The notes under the pieces are model-generated. The model was given only the letters and a program-made list of their open reading frames with translations. It had not been told where the DNA came from and made no database searches. A DNA stretch of 64,000 nucleotides, taken from an uncultured cyanobacterium. Lineage in GTDB: Bacteria > Cyanobacteriota > Cyanobacteriia > Cyanobacteriales > Geitlerinemataceae. Positions within the stretch are counted from its first letter, which is position 1; every line of letters begins with the position of its first letter. Positions 1-7,331 of this stretch are shown here, piece by piece. The stretch lies in the NCBI GenBank assembly GCA_937899645.1, contig CALCCD010000013.1, positions 1-64,000 of the forward strand. Reading direction: 5' to 3'. Both the position numbers and the translations under genes were made by a program.

Positions 1-204
1 AACTGGCTGGAACGCCTGCTACGTCAAGGTTTCATTTTTGTCAGTCAATCAGCCGTAAAGACATATTTAGAAGTGTGTTTACACGTAACTGCTTCTTTCA
101 AGCTGGTTTCAGATTTTCGCGCCATTGGAGGGCGACTGAGATCGGGAGTTAGATCGCTTTTCGCGTGCTTTTCGTCTGCCTTCGATCGGGAGAGCAGCGG
201 CAAA

Positions 205-441
205 CTAAGGCTTGTTGTTAAGCGTCGAGGGCGGCAGCTCTGCGCCGGGAGGATAGTACAGCTCCTCATGTAACTGCCAGCCCGTCTGCTCTTGAACGTA
301 GGCGTGGGTGCTGCACCCGAGTTCTCGCGCGGTTCTCGCAACATCGCGATAGTTCATGCCTAGCGACTCGCACAGTTCTCGCTGGCGCAACCCTTTGGAG
401 GGTTTCGGCACGGCGCTTTCGTTGAGTTTGGGGTCGCTCAT
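205..441 (-). CDS. Small hypothetical protein with helix-turn-helix-like core
   Basis: A 78-residue protein, not assigned to a named family. Residues about 17-55 (from GLRQREL through HAYVQEQTGW) read like a helix-turn-helix segment in which short helices are separated by LGMN and LGCS turns, so DNA binding is possible. The C-terminal tail is rich in Pro and Asn and looks disordered. The stop is a TAG read on the minus strand at 205-207. It points away from the antenna locus and no gene neighbour suggests a role. The codon and GC pattern match the host, which supports a real gene, but the short length keeps confidence moderate. Confidence 0.5.
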   Translation of the reverse strand: MSDPKLNESAVPKPSKGLRQRELCESLGMNYRDVARTARELGCSTHAYVQEQTGWQLHEELYYPPGAELPPSTLNNKP

Positions 442-628
442 CGGCAGAAATCTCGTGTGGGTCTGGGGCTGTGGGGTCTGGTGCTGCGGGAGCTGAGGGC
501 TGAAAGCGGCCCGTGCTTCAGTTTGCGGCCAAGCCCGCCTGCCTAGTTCACGATTGGGCCTCTGCTCTGAAATTCTAGACCCGGTCGCGCGGATCCCGGC
601 CCGGAAGTTATTGCGATTAAATTTCAGG

Positions 629-634
629 TATGAT
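629..634 (+). promoter_or_regulatory. Candidate -10 element of the sRNA
   Basis: TATGAT followed 6-7 bases later by an A-rich possible start site. No good -35 box lies at 16-18 bp; TTGCGA is only 12 bp away. A short GTTAT/ATAAC inverted pair surrounds the element, which could be an operator, but this is weak. Confidence 0.35.
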
Positions 635-640
635 AACTAG

Positions 641-711
641 ACCTTGATGACATCTGAAGTCAACAAGAGAATCTTCAGTCCGCTCGCGCGGCTTTGAGGG
701 TTCTTTTTTTT
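641..711 (+). ncRNA. Candidate small RNA with intrinsic terminator
   Basis: A stretch of about 70 nt that folds as two stem-loops. Stem 1 pairs CTTG-GAC (643-651) with GTC-CAAG (659-667). Stem 2 pairs GAATCTTCA (669-677) with its partner at 693-703, plus an inner CCGC/GCGG stem, and runs straight into eight T residues (704-711), a textbook Rho-independent terminator. CTGAAG (654-659) can also pair with CTTCAG (673-678), giving an alternative fold. It lies about 340 bp upstream of the IsiA-like genes on the same strand. It could be a free-standing regulatory RNA or a terminated leader. A link to the iron-stress sRNA IsaR1 is a guess from length and location only; I could not compare sequences. 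Confidence 0.5.
669..711 (+). terminator. Rho-independent terminator of the sRNA candidate
   Basis: A stem of nine base pairs (three G-U) with an inner four-pair GC stem, loop TCGC, followed by an eight-T tract. Confidence 0.65.
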
Positions 712-930
712 GGGGACGATTGCCCCCAGTGGCCGAAGACTGGGCAAGAGCAACAGTTTTTGTGAGATCGGAGGCAAAATCGGCGGCCAAATTTGCAGCA
801 GGGGGCAAGCCGCAAAACCGCGACTTTTCAAGCCTTTCGGCATCGGCGCACCGACCGAGTCAGCCCCTTCACATTCCGCAACGATTTTATTGCCAGATTT
901 TTTTAAATGTGGTCACATCAGTTAATGAGA

Positions 931-960
931 CAAGCATTCAATAATGTTTGCTGATGCTTG
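931..960. promoter_or_regulatory. Inverted repeat upstream of first antenna gene
   Basis: CAAGCAT (931-937) and ATGCTTG (954-960) form a perfect 7-bp inverted repeat with a 16-base spacer in an AT-rich stretch about 95 bp before the chosen start codon. It could be an operator or a leader hairpin. It does not clearly match the Fur-box consensus. Confidence 0.3.
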
Positions 961-1052
961 AGATTAGGGATTCGGCGGAGTTTCGCCAATCTTCGATTTC
1001 GCATTTGCCAACAGCTACTAATTCACTAAAACAGAGCGAGGAATCGCGAGGT

Positions 1053-2114
1053 ATGGACGGACTCTTTTGGACTCCACTCATGCGATCGCTGGGCTGGTCT
1101 TTTGAGGCTACGCCGGAAGCGGGCGCACCCTTGCTGGCGGGGAATATCCGCTTCAAGGATCTCTCGGGGCGCTTGCTGGGCGCACACGTGGCTCACGCCG
1201 GACTGATCGTGCTGTGGGCGGGAGCAATGACCCTGTTCGAGCTCGGGCGGTTCGACGCCAGCCTGCCGATGTACGAGCAGAATTTGATCTTGCTGCCGCA
1301 CCTGGCGACGCTGGGCATTGGGGTAGATGCGAGCGGCGCGGTGGTAGATACCTACCCCTACTACGCGATCGCAATGGTTCACCTGATTAGCTCGGCGGTG
1401 TTGGGCGCAGGTGGGATGTATCACGCAGTACTCGGCCCCGAGAAGCTCGACCTGAAAGGCTTCGGCTACGACTGGAAAGACGGCGGCAAGATGACCACCA
1501 TCCTTGGCTCGCACCTGGTGATGCTGGGGCTGGGCGCGCTGTTGTTGGTACTGAAGGCCACCCAGTACGGCGGTGTTTACGACCCAGTGGCCGAGCAGGT
1601 GCGACTAATCGATCCCAACCTCGATCCCGGTCGCATTTTCGGCTATTTGTTTGGCATCGGCCCGAACGGCTGGACGATTACCGGCATGGCCAGCGTGGAC
1701 AACATGGAGGACATCATCGGCGGTCACGTTTGGGTCGGCGCACTCTGCATTATTGGGGGCATTTTCCATATCGTCACCAAGCCGATGGGCTGGGCCAAGC
1801 AACGCCTGGTGTGGTCGGGCGAAGCGTACCTGTCCTACAGCCTTGGCGCGCTGGCGATCGCGGGATTCAGCGTGGCGGTATTCGTCTCGGTAAACACCGT
1901 GGCTTACCCGACGGCTTTTTACGGTCCGCTGGCGGGTACGGAAGAGTCGATTCGCACGGCGCTGTCGTCGGTTCACGCCACCCTTGGATTCCTGGCGCTA
2001 CTCGGGCACCTCTGGCACGCTTACCGGGCGATAAACGCTTCGGTCGGCAGCACCAAAGATACGCTGTTTGACTTCGTATTTTTCGACGAGTCCGAACAGC
2101 AGCGCGCGCTTTAA
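1053..2114 (+). CDS. IsiA/Pcb-family chlorophyll-binding antenna protein (copy 1)
   Basis: A six-helix thylakoid membrane protein of the CP43-like IsiA/Pcb family, which binds chlorophyll a and forms antenna rings or arcs around photosystem I. It has the family hallmarks in order: [15 protein letters not shown] (helix I), [57 protein letters not shown] and GHLWHAYRA in the last helix, with the conserved His ligands. The length, 353 residues, fits IsiA/Pcb and lacks the large lumenal loop of true CP43. I chose ATG 1053 because GAGGAA lies about nine bases upstream and because the extra residues of the longer frame (from 948) are not membrane-protein-like. Residues 1-20 ([15 protein letters not shown]) are an unusual N-terminus for the family. 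It is first of a four-gene antenna cluster. Confidence 0.9.
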   Translation: MDGLFWTPLMRSLGWSFEATPEAGAPLLAGNIRFKDLSGRLLGAHVAHAGLIVLWAGAMTLFELGRFDASLPMYEQNLILLPHLATLGIGVDASGAVVDTYPYYAIAMVHLISSAVLGAGGMYHAVLGPEKLDLKGFGYDWKDGGKMTTILGSHLVMLGLGALLLVLKATQYGGVYDPVAEQVRLIDPNLDPGRIFGYLFGIGPNGWTITGMASVDNMEDIIGGHVWVGALCIIGGIFHIVTKPMGWAKQRLVWSGEAYLSYSLGALAIAGFSVAVFVSVNTVAYPTAFYGPLAGTEESIRTALSSVHATLGFLALLGHLWHAYRAINASVGSTKDTLFDFVFFDESEQQRAL

Positions 2115-2120
2115 AAGCTC

Positions 2121-2159
2121 CTGCATTTCGTGCAGATTCGTAACGTACGGTGCTTTTTT
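2121..2159 (+). terminator. Possible terminator after antenna copy 1
   Basis: CTGCA-TTTCG-TGCAG hairpin (2121-2135) soon after the stop codon, with a T-run (2154-2159) about 18 bases downstream. The gap makes it imperfect. If active, the downstream antenna genes need their own promoter in the 250-bp gap. Confidence 0.3.
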
Positions 2160-2363
2160 CTCAACGCTTTTGTCGCGTTTTCGTAACTTTTCTGTAAGTT
2201 TTTTCTCGCATTCGGGGTCTGCGCGTCATATTGACCAAAGCGGTGAGATCTCGCTGGCGCACGCTATCTGCGGGCGCTCCGACCTTCTGGCAATACGTCG
2301 CGTCGGTTCCGAATTTTGCAAGAACCCCTCTGCAAAACCCCTTGTAACAGGACTCTCTTTGCT

Positions 2364-3392
2364 ATGGCGATCGCCACAGAACCTCTTTCTTCAATTCCTT
2401 GGCGAGCGGGTAATGCCCGTCTCGTCGATCTTTCCGGTAAGCTGCTCGGGGCGCACGTCGCCCATGCCGGCCTGATCGTGCTCTGGGCGGGGGCTTTCAC
2501 CCTGTTCGAGCTGAGCAACTTCGATCCGTCTCTACCGATGTACGAGCAAGGCCTGATCCTGCTGCCGAACCTGGCGCGACTGGGTATCGGCATCGGCCCA
2601 GACGGCGCGATCGACACCTATCCGTACTTCGCGATCGGTGTCGTTCACTTGATTAGCTCCGCCGTTCTCGGCGCGGGCGGCATCTTCCACTCCATCAAAG
2701 GCCCCAACAAGCTCGAGGAGAAATTCCCGGCTTACGGCTACAGCTGGAAAGACACCAACAAGATGACCAATATTCTGGGCATCCACCTGGTGCTGCTGGG
2801 CATCGGCGCGCTGATGCTGGTAGCGAAGGCGATGTTCTTCGGTGGTGTCTACGATCCGGCGATCCACGCCACGCGCGTTATCGAAAGTCCCACCGCCAAT
2901 CCCGCCACGATCTTTGGCTACTTCTTCGCACCGAAGAACCCGTTCTGGTTGGCTGGTGTCGATAGCCTCGAGGATGTGGTCGGCGGGCACCTCTGGATCG
3001 GCGTCACGCTGATTCTCGGTGGGCTCTGGCACATTTCCACTAAACCGCTGGGCTGGACGAAAAACCTGTTCGTCTGGTCGGGTGAAGCGTATCTGTCCTA
3101 CAGCATCGGCGCGGTTAGCCTGATGGCCTTTGTGGCGACGCTATTCGTGTCGGTGAACTCGCTGGTGTTTCCTACCGAGTTTTTCGGCCCGACGCTGTAT
3201 CTGTCCTTCGATCGCTTCCCGGTGTTCCTAAGTCCGGATGGCGTCAACACCAGTCGCGTTTGGCTGGCAAACGCCCACTTCTGGCTCGGCTTCTTCTTCC
3301 TGCAAGGCCACATTTTCCACGCGCTGCGGGCTGCGGGCTACAGCTTTAAGGAAGGTCGCGTACTCGAATCGACTCGTGGGGTTCTGGACTAA
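2364..3392 (+). CDS. IsiA/Pcb-family chlorophyll-binding antenna protein (copy 2)
   Basis: A second CP43-like six-helix antenna protein, 342 residues. The classic IsiA-like order is present: [78 protein letters not shown] and [14 protein letters not shown] near the C-terminus. I chose ATG 2364 ([10 protein letters not shown]) because the longer frame from 2316 adds only Cys-rich residues unlike the family. The stop codon overlaps the next start by one base (TAATG), so translation of the IsiA-PsaL fusion is probably coupled to this gene. By family knowledge it collects light for photosystem I, often under iron limitation. Of the three it looks closest to ordinary IsiA, but that needs a phylogeny. 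Confidence 0.92.
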   Translation: MAIATEPLSSIPWRAGNARLVDLSGKLLGAHVAHAGLIVLWAGAFTLFELSNFDPSLPMYEQGLILLPNLARLGIGIGPDGAIDTYPYFAIGVVHLISSAVLGAGGIFHSIKGPNKLEEKFPAYGYSWKDTNKMTNILGIHLVLLGIGALMLVAKAMFFGGVYDPAIHATRVIESPTANPATIFGYFFAPKNPFWLAGVDSLEDVVGGHLWIGVTLILGGLWHISTKPLGWTKNLFVWSGEAYLSYSIGAVSLMAFVATLFVSVNSLVFPTEFFGPTLYLSFDRFPVFLSPDGVNTSRVWLANAHFWLGFFFLQGHIFHALRAAGYSFKEGRVLESTRGVLD

Positions 3393-4966
3393 TGACTGTT
3401 GCAAAATCTAATCCACTTAAGCCGCTTGGCTTTACGTCCGATACTGCCGATCCGAACGCCTTTGTGGCGAACTCGGTCGATCCCTACTCCTGGTGGGCGG
3501 GCAATTTTCGCTTCGTGGATCTGTCGGGCAAGCTGCTCGGCGCGCATATCGCCCACGCGGCGTTGATCGTCCTCTGGGCGGGCGCGATGACGTTCTTCGA
3601 GCTGTCTCGCCTCGATCCCAACCTGCCGATGTACGACCAGAACCTGATCCTGTTGCCGCACCTGGCGGCGCTGGGTATCGGGGTCGGTGAAGGCGGCGCG
3701 ATCGTCAACACCTATCCGTTCTTCGCGATCGGTGCGGCGCACCTGGTCGCCTCCGCATTTTTGGGCGCGGGCGGGATTTACCACGCCGTTCTCGGCCCCG
3801 AGAAGCTGGACGTTAAAGGTTTCGGCTACGACTGGGAAGACGGTCGCAAGATGACCACGATTCTCGGTTCGCACCTGGTGCTGCTCGGTGCGGGCGCGCT
3901 GCTGCTGGTTATCAAGGCAACGAACGTTGGCGGTTTGTTCGATCCGGCGATCGGCGACGTTCGCCTCGTGACCGAACCGACTCTCAATCCCCTGCGCATC
4001 TTCGGCTATATCGTCGGCATTACGCCCGATGGCTGGACGCTGAAGGGCATGGCGGCGGTCAGCAACCTCGAGGACGTCGTCGGCGGCCACATTTGGATCG
4101 GCGCGATCTGCATCCTCGGTGGCGTTTGGCACATCGCGTCGGAGCCGACGCGCTGGGCGAAGGGTCTGTTCGTCTGGTCGGGCGAAGCGTACCTGGCCTA
4201 TTCCCAAGCGGCGCTGGGCTACATGGGTATCTTTGCCGCCTACTTCGTGTGGGTGAACGGCACGGTGTACCCGGAAGCGTTCTACGGTCCGACGGAGCAG
4301 TACTTCTCCGAGGCGGGAACGATTACGCCACGTACTTGGTTGATGCTCTTCCAGCTGATCTTTGCCGGTCTGCTGCTGGCGGGCCACATCTGGCACGGTC
4401 TGCGATCGCGGGCGGTCGCGCTGGGCTTCAGCTTCAGCCAAATGCAGTTCAACATGGGCGCAGTTTACGGAGATCGCCAGTTCAACAGCCAGCCGCTGAT
4501 GAGTGGCCTGGTGCAGCCGCCGATGGACGATCCGCAAATCGGAACGTTCGACACCGCCATTAGCGGCAGTCAACTGACCAAAACTTGGGTCAAAAATCTG
4601 CCGATCTACCGCGAAGGTCTCGCGCCGATCGCGCGTGGCTTAGAGATCGGCATGGCCCACGGCTACCTGCTGCTCGGCCCCTTCCTGAAGCTCGGCCCTC
4701 TGCGCGATACCGATGACGCGCTGCTGGCAGGCTTCGGTGGCGCGTCCGGACTGGTGGTCATCCTCAGCTTCTGCATGTTTATCTACGGTTTGGCGGTATT
4801 CCGCGGCCGTACGCAGCCGGTGGGCATCCTGCCGGACAACATGCAAACCCTCAAGGGCTGGAGCCTGTTTAACTCCGGCTTTATCGTCGGTGGTCTCGGT
4901 GGTGTTATCTTCGCCAGCTTTATTCTGCTGGAGATCGCACGCGCTGGAATCACGTCGATCGGCTAG
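3392..4966 (+). CDS. IsiA-PsaL fusion antenna protein
   Basis: A 524-residue fusion. Residues about 30-350 form a complete CP43-like antenna ([85 protein letters not shown]). Residues about 385-524 match photosystem I subunit Psa[48 protein letters not shown], then [19 protein letters not shown]. PsaL holds photosystem I trimers or tetramers together, so the fusion would plug chlorophyll antenna into the PsaL position or replace PsaL in a modified photosystem I. Such fusions are known in some cyanobacteria. Start and stop are clear, and the start overlaps the previous stop. Whether a free psaL exists elsewhere cannot be seen here. Confidence 0.93.
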   Translation: MTVAKSNPLKPLGFTSDTADPNAFVANSVDPYSWWAGNFRFVDLSGKLLGAHIAHAALIVLWAGAMTFFELSRLDPNLPMYDQNLILLPHLAALGIGVGEGGAIVNTYPFFAIGAAHLVASAFLGAGGIYHAVLGPEKLDVKGFGYDWEDGRKMTTILGSHLVLLGAGALLLVIKATNVGGLFDPAIGDVRLVTEPTLNPLRIFGYIVGITPDGWTLKGMAAVSNLEDVVGGHIWIGAICILGGVWHIASEPTRWAKGLFVWSGEAYLAYSQAALGYMGIFAAYFVWVNGTVYPEAFYGPTEQYFSEAGTITPRTWLMLFQLIFAGLLLAGHIWHGLRSRAVALGFSFSQMQFNMGAVYGDRQFNSQPLMSGLVQPPMDDPQIGTFDTAISGSQLTKTWVKNLPIYREGLAPIARGLEIGMAHGYLLLGPFLKLGPLRDTDDALLAGFGGASGLVVILSFCMFIYGLAVFRGRTQPVGILPDNMQTLKGWSLFNSGFIVGGLGGVIFASFILLEIARAGITSIG

Positions 4967-5020
4967 ACCAAATCGCACCAAATCGCACGACTGTTCTTCG
5001 CAGCCATGCGCGACGTATTG

Positions 5021-5088
5021 AAACCTTCGGGGTCCGAACCACTGCGACCGGCTAACGCCGCAAGCTTTCGATCGGGCCCCTGAGGTTT
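5021..5088. repeat. Imperfect hairpin between IsiA-PsaL and cpcL
   Basis: Arms AAACCTTCGGGG (5021-5032) and CCCCTGAGGTTT (5077-5088) pair at 10 of 12 positions around a 44-base loop. No T-run follows. It may partly separate expression of cpcL from the antenna genes or act as a stabilising 3' structure. Confidence 0.35.
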
Positions 5089-5127
5089 GCGTCAATCCCG
5101 ATTCATTCGCAATTTAAGAAACTAACG

Positions 5128-5835
5128 ATGGCACTTCCTCTTCTCAACTACCCCCCCAGCAGCCAAAACCAGCGAGTGAAAGGGTTTGAAGTCCCTGGTG
5201 ACGAACAGCCCCGTCAGTATGCGCTCGAAGCTCCGTTCTCCGACTCGCAGGTGTCGGATGCGATCGCAGCGGCGTATCGCCAAATCTTTAACGAGCAGCA
5301 GTCGATCTCCTTCAACCGCCAGCCCGCCCTCGAATCGCAGCTACGCCAAGGCCGCATCACCGTGCGCGGCTTTATTCGCGGTCTGCTGCTGTCCGAGTCG
5401 TTCCAGCGGATGAACTTCGACACGAACAGCAACTACCGCTTCGCGGAGCTGTGCGTCCAGCGGGTGTTGGGCCGCGCGGTTTACAACGAGAAAGAGAAGC
5501 TCGCCTGGTCGATCGTCATTGCGACCAAGGGCGTTGTTGGCTTTGTGGACGAGCTACTGGCCACCGACGAGTATCTCGAAGCGTTCCGCGATGACACCGT
5601 GCCTTACCAGCGCCGCCGCATCTTGCCCCAGCGCGGCCAGGGCGAGCTGCCGTTTGCTCGGATGGCGCGCTACGACCGCAACCACCTCGAGCGGCTCTAC
5701 AGCTCGGGGCAGCTGCGCAAGTTCGACAATGGCGTCGTCGATCGCTCTGCCACGGTGTACCGTCGTGCGGTGGTACTCACGTCGATTTCGGCGATCGTCT
5801 TCCTGCTAGCCACCCTCGCGGCAGCGATCGGCTAG
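5128..5835 (+). CDS. cpcL: CpcL-type (CpcG2) phycobilisome rod linker with membrane anchor
   Basis: A 235-residue linker polypeptide. Residues about 15-175 are the phycobilisome linker domain of the CpcG type (opening MALPLLNYPPSSQNQRV; internal QPALESQLRQGRITVRGFIR; conserved YNEKEKLAWSIVIATKGVVG). Residues about 212-234 are a hydrophobic stretch (VVLTSISAIVFLLATLAAAI), the membrane anchor that separates CpcL from ordinary core-bound CpcG. By family knowledge CpcL holds core-less phycocyanin rods on photosystem I. Its place directly after two IsiA-like genes and an IsiA-PsaL fusion fits a shared job in feeding photosystem I. It starts at ATG 5128, 161 bp after the fusion gene. A weak RBS is likely in the AAGAAACTAACG leader. 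Confidence 0.92.
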   Translation: MALPLLNYPPSSQNQRVKGFEVPGDEQPRQYALEAPFSDSQVSDAIAAAYRQIFNEQQSISFNRQPALESQLRQGRITVRGFIRGLLLSESFQRMNFDTNSNYRFAELCVQRVLGRAVYNEKEKLAWSIVIATKGVVGFVDELLATDEYLEAFRDDTVPYQRRRILPQRGQGELPFARMARYDRNHLERLYSSGQLRKFDNGVVDRSATVYRRAVVLTSISAIVFLLATLAAAIG

Positions 5836-5893
5836 AAGCCCTGCGCGGGTTTTGCGATCGCTTGTTGCTAGCCGACTCTGGCGGCGCGATTGT

Positions 5894-5915
5894 TGCCGAT
5901 TTACGCAAATCGGCA
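5894..5915 (+). terminator. Perfect 9-bp hairpin after cpcL
   Basis: TGCCGATTT-ACGC-AAATCGGCA, 60 bp after the cpcL stop. There is no T-run, so it is either a Rho-independent-like end without a U-tract or an RNA-stability hairpin. Confidence 0.4.
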
Positions 5916-6091
5916 GCGGTCGAGATCGTCAGGCGATCGCCCCGCTCCTCCCAGAACGTAAACACTTTCTGTAAAGACGCGATCGACAGACCGTGGGCTG
6001 GCCCGGTTCTAGAGAGTCAATGCTAAAGTAGTAGCGTTTTGCGGCGAGTTTATCGTCCGCTTTAAGTTCGACACAGTTTGACGCTTCTCCT

Positions 6092-6634
6092 ATGACCCAC
6101 TCAACCATTCAACGTGCTGGGCTCGGCCTGCTCTCGATCGCGGCCGTTTCACTCGCTGCTTGCGGACAAACCGCAGAGGGCGGCTACCCGCAGAATGCCG
6201 TTGATAACTTTACCGAGGGCTGTTTGGGTAGCGGCTTTGACTTCGCGGATGAAATTTGTTCCTGCACGATCGACAAGATTCAGGCGAACTACAGCTTCGA
6301 TGAGTTCAAAGAGATGAACGAAGCGGTCAACGAGGGGGGCGAGCTGCCGATCGAGATGCTCCAGCTGACGGGTTCCTGCTACAGCGAAATTGCGGCCGAG
6401 AAGGGCGCGCCGCCGTATCCGGCCCAAGTGACCGACAATATCCTCGACGGCTGCATGGCAGGCAGCGACGGTAACGAGCAGGTTGCAGCGGCTTGCGCGT
6501 GCGGCGTCGAGCAAGTCCAGGAAACGTATACATTCTCGGAGTTTATGGCGATCGACCGGGCAGCGACCAGCGGCGAAGAGCCTCCGGCAGAGTTCCAAGA
6601 AATTTGGCAGACCTGTTTCGAGCAGGCAGGCTAG
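6092..6634 (+). CDS. Lipoprotein with a duplicated four-Cys module
   Basis: A 180-residue exported lipoprotein of unknown function. The N-terminus (IQRAGLGLLSIAAVSLAAC) is a signal peptide ending in the lipobox LAAC, so Cys24 should carry the lipid. The mature part is an internal duplication. Residues about 36-100 (DNFTEGC, then ICSCTIDKIQANYSFDEF, then GSC) and about 110-177 (DNILDGC, then ACACGVEQVQETYTFSEF, then QTC) share the pattern C-x(n)-CxC-x(n)-C with the same YxFxEF block. The Cys could form disulfides or bind metal. It has its own promoter region with a TAAAGT-like -10 near 6022. No named family recognised. Confidence 0.75.
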   Translation: MTHSTIQRAGLGLLSIAAVSLAACGQTAEGGYPQNAVDNFTEGCLGSGFDFADEICSCTIDKIQANYSFDEFKEMNEAVNEGGELPIEMLQLTGSCYSEIAAEKGAPPYPAQVTDNILDGCMAGSDGNEQVAAACACGVEQVQETYTFSEFMAIDRAATSGEEPPAEFQEIWQTCFEQAG

Positions 6635-6858
6635 CTGACCGGCCTCGCTCGACCGATCGGATACCGAACTCGCGTTTGGAAACTTTGCCTCGCTCATCGT
6701 ACGTCGGTGGGCGAGGTTGTCGATCGGGGCAGAGCAGCGCGAGTGGCGGTTTTCATTCCGTTCTGGCGTTGCAGAACACCGCGCTGAGTCTCGATAATAT
6801 GTAGCAGGTCTCGTTTTAAATCTTTTGTTTCAGCTCTTTTAGCATTTCTCGATCGATT

Positions 6859-7227
6859 ATGACCCGCACTCATAACGTCCGCATTCACCACCGCCAAACG
6901 GACACCTATTACACCGTTCAGGCGAACGAAGACCGCTATATCCTCCACACTGCGGAGAACCAGGGAGCAGAGCTGCCTTTCCTCTGTCGGAACGGAGCTT
7001 GCACGAGCTGTGCGGTGCGGGTGCTGTCGGGCGAGCTAGACCAGGACGAAGCGATGGGCCTGTCGCCGGAGCTGCAAGAGAAGGGCTACGCGCTGCTCTG
7101 CGTCAGTCACGCGAAGTCGGATTTGGTGGTGGAAACCCAGGATGAGGATGAGGTGTACGAGCAGCAGTTCGGCAAGCACTTTGCGAAAGGTCGTGTCTTT
7201 TTTGGGATTCCCATTGAAGACGAGTAG
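6859..7227 (+). CDS. [2Fe-2S] ferredoxin with C-terminal extension
   Basis: A 122-residue plant-type ferredoxin. The cluster ligands are in CRNGACTSC (C-x4-C-x2-C) and the later LLCVSH Cys. Unlike the main photosynthetic ferredoxin it has a basic N-terminus and about 25 extra C-terminal residues (VYEQQFGKHFAKGRVFFGIP), which marks a low-abundance specialist ferredoxin type seen widely in cyanobacteria. Its redox partner is unknown. ATG 6859 is the natural start, with no strong RBS. A convergent terminator hairpin at 7282-7312 separates it from the helicase. The photosynthetic ferredoxin itself is at 51271-51570, so the two are distinct paralogues in one window. Confidence 0.9.
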   Translation: MTRTHNVRIHHRQTDTYYTVQANEDRYILHTAENQGAELPFLCRNGACTSCAVRVLSGELDQDEAMGLSPELQEKGYALLCVSHAKSDLVVETQDEDEVYEQQFGKHFAKGRVFFGIPIEDE

Positions 7228-7281
7228 GCCCGTTGGCGTGAAAGTTGGAGCCGAACCGTCAACATCTTTCGCGGTGGCCGA

Positions 7282-7312
7282 GAAGTCCGACTTTTCCAAA
7301 AAGCCGGACTTC
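7282..7312. terminator. Bidirectional terminator hairpin
   Basis: GAAGTCCG (7282-7289) pairs with CGGACTTC (7305-7312), and the inner CTTTT pairs with AAAAG after one mismatch, loop CCA. It lies between two convergent genes. It has no long T-run on either strand, but the stem is strong. Confidence 0.55.
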
Positions 7313-7331
7313 TGGAGTGGTCGCTGTTTCG

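Larger units (their letters stand above)
442..1052. other. 611-bp intergenic region upstream of the antenna locus
   Basis: No protein-coding gene is supported here. It contains a candidate small RNA (641-711) with a -10-like TATGAT at 629-634, a second small GGGG/CCCC hairpin directly after the T-run, and a 7-bp inverted repeat at 931-960 in an AT-rich stretch before the first antenna gene. The AT-rich part, about 885-960, is the likeliest promoter region for the antenna genes. Confidence 0.6.

Noticed and set aside
3389-4573. Long minus-strand open frame opposite IsiA-PsaL
   Set aside because: The translation is Arg/Glu/Gln-rich low complexity, and the plus strand holds an evident membrane protein.
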